Positions 1 through 7,740 of a stretch of DNA of 13,045 nt are shown here, in pieces (the stretch's first letter is position 1; each line of letters starts with the position of its first letter). Where the stretch lies: NCBI GenBank assembly GCA_040904625.1, contig JBBDTC010000014.1, positions 1 to 13,045 on the forward strand. The letters run 5' to 3'. The notes below the pieces were generated by a model. The model saw nothing but the letters and a program-made list of their open reading frames with translations, searched no databases and was not told the DNA's origin. A program made the position numbers and the translations under genes. Source of the DNA: JACKNG01 sp040904625. Its GTDB lineage: Bacteria; Pseudomonadota; Gammaproteobacteria; Ga0077536.

Positions 1-279
1 CCGGGCGTAATTCCATTCGTAGAGCGTCGCCCCCGCATCGAGCCCCTCGTAGCACTGCAGGCGGATGAGCGGCGTGTCGAGCACCTGGGCCAGGACCTTC
101 GCGACCTCGGTCTTGCCGACCCCGGCCTCGCCTTCGAGCAGCACCGGCTTGCCGAGGTCGAAAGCGAGTTTGGTGGTCAGGCACAGCGGCCGGTCGGCGA
201 CATAGTCCGCACGGTTGAATACCGCTGCGACGTCTTCGACGCGCTCGAAGGGGTGCTGCCAGGTGTTGGTCGGCTGCAT
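1..279 (-). CDS. MoxR-type AAA+ ATPase, N-terminal part (runs off left edge)
   Basis: This minus-strand frame starts at an ATG at 279 and stays open to base 1, giving the first 93 residues. The Walker A motif GEAGVGKTE lies at about residues 50-58, followed by the stretch LQCYEGLDAGATLYEWNYAR (74-93), which is characteristic of MoxR/CoxD-like AAA+ ATPases. Members of this family act as chaperones that help insert metals or mature enzyme complexes, often with a VWA-domain partner; this is family knowledge, and no partner is visible here. A GGAGG sits at 292-296 on the minus strand, about 11-12 bases before the ATG, and supports the start. Walker B, sensor motifs and the C-terminus lie outside the window. 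The gene diverges from the acrylyl-CoA reductase at 508. The family is clear; the client is unknown. Confidence 0.85.
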   Translation of the reverse strand, partial: MQPTNTWQHPFERVEDVAAVFNRADYVADRPLCLTTKLAFDLGKPVLLEGEAGVGKTEVAKVLAQVLDTPLIRLQCYEGLDAGATLYEWNYAR

Positions 280-507
280 GGCTGATGGGGTCCTCCAGAC
301 TTGGCGCGGGCCCGGCCCACGGCGCAACAACCAGCAATCCTGGACGAGCCGCTGTGCTGTCGCAAGCGCCTGCCCGGGGGATGCATAGGCGCTGGCACGG
401 GCCTGCGACTGGTCACAGCCCCGTTCGCGGCGGTATTCTTACTGTTTTCCGGCGTCCGCAATGGTTCGTCGTTCACTCACAGTATCGCCAAGCCCCCCGG
501 AGCAAGT
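280..507. promoter_or_regulatory. Divergent intergenic region between moxR-like gene and acuI
   Basis: These 228 bases separate two divergent starts and should hold both promoters. No convincing -35/-10 pair stands out. The one structured element I see is an inverted repeat, AGCGCCT (365-371) and AGGCGCT (387-393), with a 15-base loop. It could be an operator or a weak hairpin. A plus-strand frame starting with GTG at 301 reads through this region into acuI, but the coding-like protein similarity begins only at 508. Confidence 0.3.
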
Positions 508-1503
508 ATGAGCACCAGTTTCAAAGCCATCGTCGCCAGAAAGAACGCCGAAGGCGAATTCTCGGCCGCCCTCGAAACCCTCGATATGGCCGATCTCCCT
601 GACGAGCCGGTCCTGGTCGATATCGAATACTCGACGGTCAATTACAAGGACGGCCTGGCGGTGACCAACGCCGCGCCCATCTGCCAGAAATTTCCCATGG
701 TCTGCGGCATCGATCTGGCCGGCACGGTGGCCGAGAGCAACGTCGTCGAGTGGCAGGTCGGCGACAAGGTCCTGGTCAATGGCTATGGCCTGTCCGAACG
801 TCACTGGGGGGCTTACAGCCAGAAGCAGCGCGTCAACCCCGATTACCTGGTGCGGATTCCGGCCGCTTTCACCACCGAGGAGGCAATGGCGATCGGGACG
901 GCCGGCTACACCGCCATGCTCGCCGTCAACGCCATCCGCGATCACGGCACCAAGCCCGAGGACGGTCCGGTGCTGGTCACCGGCAGCGCCGGCGGGGTGG
1001 GTTCGGTGTCCATCCTGCTGCTGGCCAGGCTCGGTTACGAAGTGGTGGCGAGCACGGGGCGGCCGGAGACCGAGAGCTATCTCAGGTCGCTCGGGGCGAG
1101 TCGCATCATCGCGCGTGAGGAACTCGCCAAAAAGGCCAAACCGCTCGAGGCCGAATTATGGGCGGCGACCGTCGACAGCGTCGGTTCGACCACGCTCGCC
1201 ACGGCGCTGGCCCAGACCCGCTACCGCGGCGTGGTCGCGGCCTGCGGTCTGGCGGGGGGGCCCGATTTGCCCGGCACCGTCATTCCGTTCCTGCTGCGTA
1301 ACGTGCGGCTACAGGGCATCGATTCGGTGATGGCGCCGATGGCCGATCGCCAGCGCGCCTGGCACGATCTGGCGCAATTGCTCGATCCGCAGCGCCTCAA
1401 GGACGTCTACCAGGTCGAGCCGCTGGGGCGCGTGCCGGAGTTGGCGGCGGCCATCCTGCGCGGCGAAATCAAGGGCCGCGTGGTCATCGACGTCAATGCC
1501 TGA
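508..1503 (+). CDS. acuI: Acrylyl-CoA reductase (NADPH), AcuI/YhdH family
   Basis: A 331-residue medium-chain dehydrogenase/reductase of the YhdH/YhfP quinone-oxidoreductase branch, whose characterised members (AcuI) reduce toxic acrylyl-CoA to propionyl-CoA with NADPH in the cytoplasm. The N-terminal catalytic fold has STVNYKDGLAVT (42-53) and the CGIDLAGTV segment (66-74). The nucleotide-binding fold has GSAGGVGSVS (159-168), followed by VVASTGR (179-185), whose Ser-Thr-x-Arg pattern fits NADPH preference. There is no structural zinc-binding cysteine cluster, as expected for this branch. The ATG at 508 is chosen because GGAG lies at 499-502 with good spacing and the family's N-terminus matches here; the upstream GTG at 301 would add 69 residues of non-homologous sequence. 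Length matches the family. The enzyme could support 3-hydroxypropionate, acrylate or DMSP-type metabolism, or odd-chain routes; the local context does not decide. Confidence 0.88.
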   Translation: MSTSFKAIVARKNAEGEFSAALETLDMADLPDEPVLVDIEYSTVNYKDGLAVTNAAPICQKFPMVCGIDLAGTVAESNVVEWQVGDKVLVNGYGLSERHWGAYSQKQRVNPDYLVRIPAAFTTEEAMAIGTAGYTAMLAVNAIRDHGTKPEDGPVLVTGSAGGVGSVSILLLARLGYEVVASTGRPETESYLRSLGASRIIAREELAKKAKPLEAELWAATVDSVGSTTLATALAQTRYRGVVAACGLAGGPDLPGTVIPFLLRNVRLQGIDSVMAPMADRQRAWHDLAQLLDPQRLKDVYQVEPLGRVPELAAAILRGEIKGRVVIDVNA

Positions 1504-1519
1504 TCCAGCGGGCTACGCA

Positions 1520-1600
1520 TGAAATAGAAATAACTTTATATTTATTTAATAAGGTATTGATTATATATAAATAGAGGCTTTTAGTTAAGAAATTGGATGA
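1520..1600. other. AT-rich island upstream of fadB-like gene
   Basis: Between the acuI stop and the next gene, bases 1521-1600 contain only 15 G/C in 80 (about 19%), against a strongly GC-rich surround. The tract has ATATATAAATA and TTTATATTTATTT runs. No hairpin followed by a T-run is obvious, so it does not look like a standard terminator of acuI. It may be an upstream promoter element, a nucleoid-protein binding tract, or a remnant of acquired DNA. Confidence 0.6.
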
Positions 1601-1670
1601 AGTCTGGCGGTGGCCCTGGAGTCCGGCCAGCCACACTGGCGTGTGTGCCGGCCGGCGGCCCTGATTCGGC

Positions 1671-1676
1671 TATAAT
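1671..1676 (+). promoter_or_regulatory. Candidate -10 box (TATAAT) for the fadB-like gene
   Basis: A perfect TATAAT lies in the context GGCTATAATCGCC, 81 bases before the ATG at 1757. No good -35 hexamer is seen 16-18 bases upstream, where the sequence is GC-rich. The call rests on the -10 match and position only. The ribosome-binding site AAGGA at 1744-1748 is well placed for the start. Confidence 0.4.
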
Positions 1677-1756
1677 CGCCGCCTTTCCTGGCCCGCGCCG
1701 CAGCTGCGCCAGTTCCACCGGGGTGTTCATCCGCCAACCAAAAAAGGACCAGATTC

Positions 1757-3868
<2,112 letters not shown>

Positions 3869-3914
3869 GGATCGGCTTGCTCAGCAAGCGTTATCGACAT
3901 TGACGAGCACCTAT

Positions 3915-3939
3915 CCAGGGCGGGGCAGCCCCGCCCTGG
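3915..3939. terminator. GC-rich hairpin after the fadB-like gene
   Basis: A perfect 12-base inverted repeat, CCAGGGCGGGGC (3915-3926) and GCCCCGCCCTGG (3928-3939), is separated by one base, so the real loop will be a few bases wider. It starts 47 bases after the fadB stop. No T-run follows; the short palindromic repeat begins at 3940. It may end transcription, or it may be part of the repeat element, because a similar GC-rich palindrome precedes the divergent repeat copy at 6140. Confidence 0.45.
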
Positions 3940-4062
3940 GGAGATAGGGGGACAGTTTACTTATCTCTTGGGAGATAGGGGGACAGTTTACTTATCTCTT
4001 ACCTCCGGCTCGTCGACCTGTGGCCCATTGGAGATAGATAAGTAAACTGTCCCCCTATCTCC
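3940..4062. repeat. REP-like repeat cluster: two tandem copies plus one inverted copy
   Basis: Two identical 30-base units lie at 3940-3969 and 3971-4000, separated by one G. Each contains GGGGGACAGTTTACTTATC and begins with GAGATA and ends with TATCTC, so each unit can fold on itself. A third copy lies in inverted orientation at 4037-4062 (GATAAGTAAACTGTCCCCC followed by TATCTCC). The cluster sits between the fadB stop and the PEP-CTERM-like gene stop, whose 3' ends converge; the inverted copy ends 8 bases from the latter. The layout (short palindromic units in inverted pairs) resembles REP/REPIN elements mobilised by RAYT transposases. That link is inferred; no RAYT gene is in the window. 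Confidence 0.85.
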
Positions 4063-4069
4063 GACTAGT

Positions 4070-4783
4070 TCACGCTCGCATGGCCGCTTTCGCAGCACGG
4101 CCGCTGCGGTTCGAGCGATACAATCCGAGCAGACCGGATCCCAACAGCCACACCGCCGCGGGTATCGGCACGGGAGATGCTGCCTGGGCCGCAAAAGCGG
4201 CATCGTCGATTTGGATACCGATCCCCAGATCCCCGTCGATGGCGCTGAAGGTCACACTGGAAAAGGCTGTTTCGCCGACGATGCCAAAAAAGTTTGTCGT
4301 GATCACATCACTCGGCAGCGTGAAGACCTGGTTCCCGGTGCCGTCGAAATTACCGCTGATCCCGGTGGAATCGGGGAAGACGTTGAAATTCGCGCCAAAG
4401 GCCATCACCGGCTCTGGAAAGACCCACTGAATGCTGGTGACGATGCCGAAGGCGTTACCGATCTCGGCATCAAACTGGGAAGCGGGCAGGACGACCCGGT
4501 TGCTGTTCGGACGAATCGTATTGCCTACCTGATTGGACGTTATGCCGCTGTCGAGCACGATCGAGGCCCCGGCGGCGATAGCATTGGCAAAGGGGTCCGT
4601 CGTGACTCCGGTGACCGCTGCTTCCCAGTCGCTGCGACTGCTGTAGACGGTGGCAGCGCCGGCGGGTAGCGCTGACAGTATGAGAATGGTGGCAAGCGCT
4701 GAAGCGACGAAAGGTGCATTCATCATGGCGCTGATTGCTCTGTGATCAGAGGAGATCAGGTCGTTCAGGTTTCCTGTGTACAT
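4070..4783 (-). CDS. PEP-CTERM-like exported protein with VPIPAAVWLLGSGLLGL anchor
   Basis: A 237-residue predicted secreted or surface protein. The N-terminus has a hydrophobic signal segment FVASALATILILSALPAGAA (about 25-44) with likely cleavage after AGAA. The mature part is rich in Gly, Thr, Ser and Asn with beta-like patterning and no cysteines. Near the C-terminus, VPIPAAVWLLGSGLLGL (about 206-222) is a variant PEP-CTERM sorting signal: proline motif, hydrophobic helix, then basic residues. In this family the exosortase/EpsH system sorts such proteins, often with exopolysaccharide or floc formation. The ATG at 4783 is chosen because GGAGG lies at 4793-4797 (minus strand) with 9-base spacing; methionines 20 and 21 would give a more ordinary signal peptide but lack such a site. 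The tail after the helix is about 15 residues, longer than usual. A LuxR-type regulator lies upstream on the same strand. The ligand or role is unknown. Confidence 0.8.
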   Translation of the reverse strand: MYTGNLNDLISSDHRAISAMMNAPFVASALATILILSALPAGAATVYSSRSDWEAAVTGVTTDPFANAIAAGASIVLDSGITSNQVGNTIRPNSNRVVLPASQFDAEIGNAFGIVTSIQWVFPEPVMAFGANFNVFPDSTGISGNFDGTGNQVFTLPSDVITTNFFGIVGETAFSSVTFSAIDGDLGIGIQIDDAAFAAQAASPVPIPAAVWLLGSGLLGLYRSNRSGRAAKAAMRA

Positions 4784-4867
4784 CGGTGTTTTCCTCCGAA
4801 AAATAATAATTTACATGCGCGCGGCAGCGACAAGGAGGAAACTACCGGGCGGTGCTATAGCCGAACA

Positions 4868-4881
4868 GGTACACATGTACC
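4868..4881. promoter_or_regulatory. Palindromic candidate operator GGTACA-CA-TGTACC
   Basis: A perfect six-base inverted repeat with a two-base centre lies in the 107-base gap between the LuxR-type gene and the PEP-CTERM-like gene, about 85 bases upstream of the latter's ATG. Its size and symmetry suit a dimeric helix-turn-helix regulator. The neighbouring LuxR-type protein is the obvious candidate, but this is inference. It could also be chance or part of a short hairpin after the luxR stop. Confidence 0.4.
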
Positions 4882-4890
4882 AGACAGGGC

Positions 4891-6024
4891 TCAGCGGGGG
4901 AGGAATTTCGCCATCAGCCTGATCAAGCCGGCCTGACTGTTGGTTTGAGTCTTGTCAAAGACGTTCTGCAAGTGGTTCCGGGCCGTATTGCGCGAGATAC
5001 GCATCCGATCGCCGGCCGCGTCGAGCGACAGGCCACGGCCCAGGTGGGCGGCCAGATCGGCCTCGCGCTGGGACAGGCCGAACAGTGCGCGCAAATCGGA
5101 CAACGAGATGCCGCGTCCGCTGGCCAGATCGGAGAGATAGAGCACTACCGCCGCTTCCGCCCGTGGCATCGCCTCGCGTGAGCCGCGGCACGGCATGATT
5201 TGCACGCCATAGCCGGGCAAGCCGCTCGGGCGTTCGACGATCAAGGCACCGCCCGGGGACAGGGATTCCTGTCGGGTAGTCGCCATGGCGGCGGCGATCA
5301 GTGATCGCAGCCTGCGGTTGGTCGACACCTTCCAGGTACGCAGGCCGCCGCCTGCGAGCTGCAGGCCGTCGCCTGCCGAGAGGATCCGCTCACCTTCCCG
5401 ATTGACTTCGACGATTCGTCCGGCGCTATCGAGGACTACGACGCCCCAGGGGATGGCGTCGGTCGCAAAGACGATGGGGTCAAGCCCGCGATCCGAACCA
5501 GCCCGCCCGCGCAGGGCCCATGCATTGGCGATGTGCCGGGTCAGCAGCTCATAAGCGGTAATATCCTGCCGCGTGGCATGACCGTGTTTGCGAGTGAATT
5601 CGATCGAGGTGAAGACAGATGCAGGGCCGAGGTCGAGCAGGCGCGAGCCCATGAAATAGCGCAGATCGTCCGAGGCATGGCGCAGCCAGTCATAGAACGC
5701 GTGGCGATCCATCTGCCGGTCGGTGATGAAACGCGCATCCCAGCAGAGATGCGGCGCTGGCCAGGAGAGAGAGAACTGTATACGCGGGTTGATGCTGTGA
5801 GCATAAGCGGCGTAGTCGTCCCGGCCGTGCTCGAGGGCATGGTCCAGCCACTTCTCAATCCGGCCAGTGCGCCGGTCGAGTTGGAACACCACGCTGCCAG
5901 CCCCGCCGAAGTAGCTGCTGACCTTGCGCAGTGCCGAACGCCAGCTTTGCCGCTCGAGCGCTGCCGAATAGAAACCGTCAGCCACCTGCAGCAAGCCCGC
6001 CTCAGTGCTGTGTTTGGCCGCCAT
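4891..6024 (-). CDS. LuxR-family transcriptional regulator with PAS-like sensor region
   Basis: A 377-residue cytoplasmic DNA-binding regulator. Residues 1-170 form an N-terminal region of unknown ligand with many aromatic and basic residues. A PAS-like segment follows at about 182-300, with IPWGVVVLDSAGRIVEVNRE (191-210). The LuxR/GerE-type helix-turn-helix is at about 310-377: FGLSQREADLAAHL, then a recognition-helix region MRISRNTARNHLQNVFDKTQ (341-360), as in this family. No acyl-homoserine-lactone binding domain pattern and no receiver-domain phosphorylation site is obvious. The start at 6024 has a weak CAAGG 11 bases upstream; an upstream ATG in another frame meets a stop. The gene lies just before the PEP-CTERM-like gene on the same strand and may control it or itself through the palindrome at 4868. 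The DNA-binding class is sure; the signal is unknown. Confidence 0.85.
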   Translation of the reverse strand: MAAKHSTEAGLLQVADGFYSAALERQSWRSALRKVSSYFGGAGSVVFQLDRRTGRIEKWLDHALEHGRDDYAAYAHSINPRIQFSLSWPAPHLCWDARFITDRQMDRHAFYDWLRHASDDLRYFMGSRLLDLGPASVFTSIEFTRKHGHATRQDITAYELLTRHIANAWALRGRAGSDRGLDPIVFATDAIPWGVVVLDSAGRIVEVNREGERILSAGDGLQLAGGGLRTWKVSTNRRLRSLIAAAMATTRQESLSPGGALIVERPSGLPGYGVQIMPCRGSREAMPRAEAAVVLYLSDLASGRGISLSDLRALFGLSQREADLAAHLGRGLSLDAAGDRMRISRNTARNHLQNVFDKTQTNSQAGLIRLMAKFLPR

Positions 6025-6116
6025 CGTTCGGTCAGCCTTGCATAGGGTGCGACATGATGATTTTCCTTACAGGAAATGCCAACTTTAGATTAATCGTCAC
6101 TGGACGCATACCCGCG

Positions 6117-6144
6117 CCTCCCTTTGGCAGGGCCCTGCGGGAGG
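6117..6144. other. GC-rich palindrome next to the divergent repeat copy
   Basis: GCAGGGCCCTGC (6127-6138) is a perfect palindrome, and outer arms CCTCCC (6117-6122) and GGGAGG (6139-6144) extend it with a small bulge. It overlaps the left end of the divergent repeat copy. The hairpin at 3915-3939 has the same placement before its own repeat, so the palindrome may belong to the repeat element. Confidence 0.5.
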
Positions 6145-6383
6145 TAGGGGGCAGTTTAGGAAGCTGCAATAGTGGCGGCAGAAGCCCTGCCTTCTCCGGT
6201 GCTCATTGACTTCGGGCATCCTGCGCTGCGCCCTGCGGGCCAGCAGAGCTGTTCAAAATCGCTCCTGGCGATTTTGTATTCCGTATAAACTGCGCTCCTT
6301 GAAGCCCGCGCGCCTTGCCTTCGGGCATGCTCGCTCACTTTTACAAACTTCCTTTACTTATCTCTTCCCTCCGGCTCGTTGAC
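6140..6383. repeat. Divergent REP-like copy, split by an insertion
   Basis: The left part, GGAGGTAGGGGGCAGTTTA (6140-6158), matches the 30-base repeat seen at 3940 with one substitution and one missing base. The right part, starting TTTACTTATCTCTT (6353-6366), continues the same repeat and then matches its downstream flank: CCTCCGGCTCGTTGAC here against CCTCCGGCTCGTCGAC after 4000. Joined at the shared TTTA, the two parts form one copy. The right end lies 5 bases before the ribosome-binding site of the malonyl-CoA decarboxylase gene. Confidence 0.7.
6159..6352. mobile_element. Putative 194-bp non-autonomous (MITE-like) insertion
   Basis: This segment interrupts the repeat copy and is flanked by TTTA on both sides (6155-6158 and 6353-6356), which fits a 4-base target duplication. 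Its ends are imperfect inverted repeats: GGAAGCTGCAATAGTGGC at the left, and GGAAGTTTGTAAAAGTGAGC reading inward from the right on the other strand. Inside are a hairpin, CAAAATCGC (6254-6262) with GCGATTTTG (6268-6276), and two copies of CTTCGGGCAT (6210-6219, 6319-6328). It has no plausible transposase gene. A 60-codon minus-strand frame crosses it but looks non-coding. Family not recognised. Confidence 0.5.
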
Positions 6384-6401
6384 TTCGAAAGGTTATGCTG
6401 C

Positions 6402-7636
6402 ATGGCGACGTCCTTCCTTTCCGATCTGTTGGTTTCCGTGGCCGCTCGCGGCCGCAGTCTGCTCGGCATCGAGGCCGGGATCGCGGACGTCGAGGGCTTG
6501 GTCGAGCAGTGCGAAGCGCTGGTGTCGTGGCGTGGTGAAGCGACCGGAATGGCCATTGCGCAGAGCGTCTTCGAGTGCTTCGAGCGCCTTCGCGCGGGCC
6601 AGCGTACCGAGTTCTTCCATGCGTTGGCAGCGCGCTTCGGGGTCGATCAGGAAGGCCTGCGCAGCGCCATTGCCGCCTGGCAGGAGGAGGCGAGCGAAGC
6701 GCGTGCCGCAGCGCTGCACGGAGCGTCCGAACCACGTCGCCAGGAACTCCTGCGCCGCCTCAATCGGGCACCGCACGGCACCCGGCGCCTGGTCGACATG
6801 CGGGCGAGTCTGCTCGCAGCGCTGGGGTCCGAGTCCGGACTCGAGATTGCGGATCAGGATTTCACCCATCTCTTCTCGTCATGGTTCAACAGCGGCTTCC
6901 TCGAATTGCGCCGCATCGACTGGTCGACGCCGGCCATGCTGCTGGACCGTATCATCCGCTACGAAGCGGTCCACGAAATCACCGACTGGGCCCAGCTGCG
7001 CTGCCGCATCGAGCCGCCCGATCGACGCTGCTATGCTTTCTTTCACCCGGCGCTGGGCGACGAGCCGCTGATCTTCGTCGAGGTCGCCTTGACCCGTAGT
7101 ATCCCCGAGGCGATCGCGCCCGTTCTGGCTGTTGAGCGCAAGCCGCTCGCGCCGGACGAGACGGACACGGCGATTTTCTATTCCATCTCGAACTGCCAGG
7201 CCGGCCTGCGCGGCATTTCCTTTGGCAATTTTCTGATCAAACAAGTGGTCGCCGAAATCGCGCACGAACTGCCCCAGATCAGGACCTTCGCGACGCTGTC
7301 GCCCATTCCTGGTTTTACCCGCTGGTTACGGACCGCGGCCGCAGCGCAGGCCGATGACCCTGTGCTCGGCTCCGCCGCGCAGACGGTCCTGGGGCAGGTT
7401 GCGGAGACTGCTTGGGACGCCGACGAGGATCGCGCTAAATCTCTGCGCGCGCCGCTGCTGTCACTCGCCGCGCATTACTTCCTTGCCGCCAAAAACGGCG
7501 CAGGCGAACCACTCGATCCGGTCGCACGCTTCCATCTCGGCAACGGCGCCCGGCTCGATGGCATCAACTGGTTGGGCGATCGTGCCGAGCGGGGACTGGC
7601 CGAATCACTGGGCCTGATGGCCAACTACGTCTACGA
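6402..7636 (+). CDS. Malonyl-CoA decarboxylase, 3' end lost in assembly gap
   Basis: The first 411 residues of a malonyl-CoA decarboxylase (MLYCD/MatA family), which converts malonyl-CoA to acetyl-CoA and CO2. An N-terminal helical domain (about 60-160) precedes the catalytic domain. Hallmarks are YAFFHPALGDEPLIFVEVAL (211-230), FYSISNCQAGLRGISFGNFL (259-278), TLSPIPGF (298-305) and ARFHLGNGA (375-383). Ser300 and His378 in these motifs correspond to the catalytic Ser/His of the human enzyme, from family knowledge. The frame ends near the conserved NYVY at 408-411, where the N run begins; family members go on only a few tens of residues. AAAGG at 6388-6392 supports the ATG at 6402; the longer in-frame start at 6315 would be translated from mobile-element sequence. 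Bacterial homologues often sit with malonate uptake (mat) genes, absent here. Family assignment is strong. Confidence 0.92.
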
Positions 7637-7736
7637 NNNNNNNNNNNNNNNNNNNNNNNNNNNNNNNNNNNNNNNNNNNNNNNNNNNNNNNNNNNNNNNN
7701 NNNNNNNNNNNNNNNNNNNNNNNNNNNNNNNNNNNN
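7637..7736. other. Assembly gap (100 N)
   Basis: Exactly 100 undetermined bases, the usual placeholder for a scaffold gap of unknown size. It hides the end of the malonyl-CoA decarboxylase gene and possibly the true start of the next gene, and further sequence or genes may be missing. Any frame read across it is meaningless. Confidence 0.99.
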
Positions 7737-7740
7737 CGCT

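Noticed and set aside
301..507. N-terminal extension of AcuI from a GTG at 301
   Set aside because: The added 69 residues do not resemble the family, and the ATG at 508 has a good ribosome-binding site.
3940..4000. CRISPR-like tandem repeat
   Set aside because: There are only two direct copies, with a single base between them and no spacers, plus an inverted copy. No cas genes are present.
3988..4203. 71-codon minus-strand frame ending in the repeat
   Set aside because: It overlaps the PEP-CTERM-like gene in another frame. Its GDRGTVYLS end is a translation of the repeat, and the same false tail appears in the OrfB remnant.
6156..6338. 60-codon minus-strand frame inside the 194-bp element
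   Set aside because: It is wholly inside a palindromic, repeat-like insertion, has no ribosome-binding site that I can see and no known domain.
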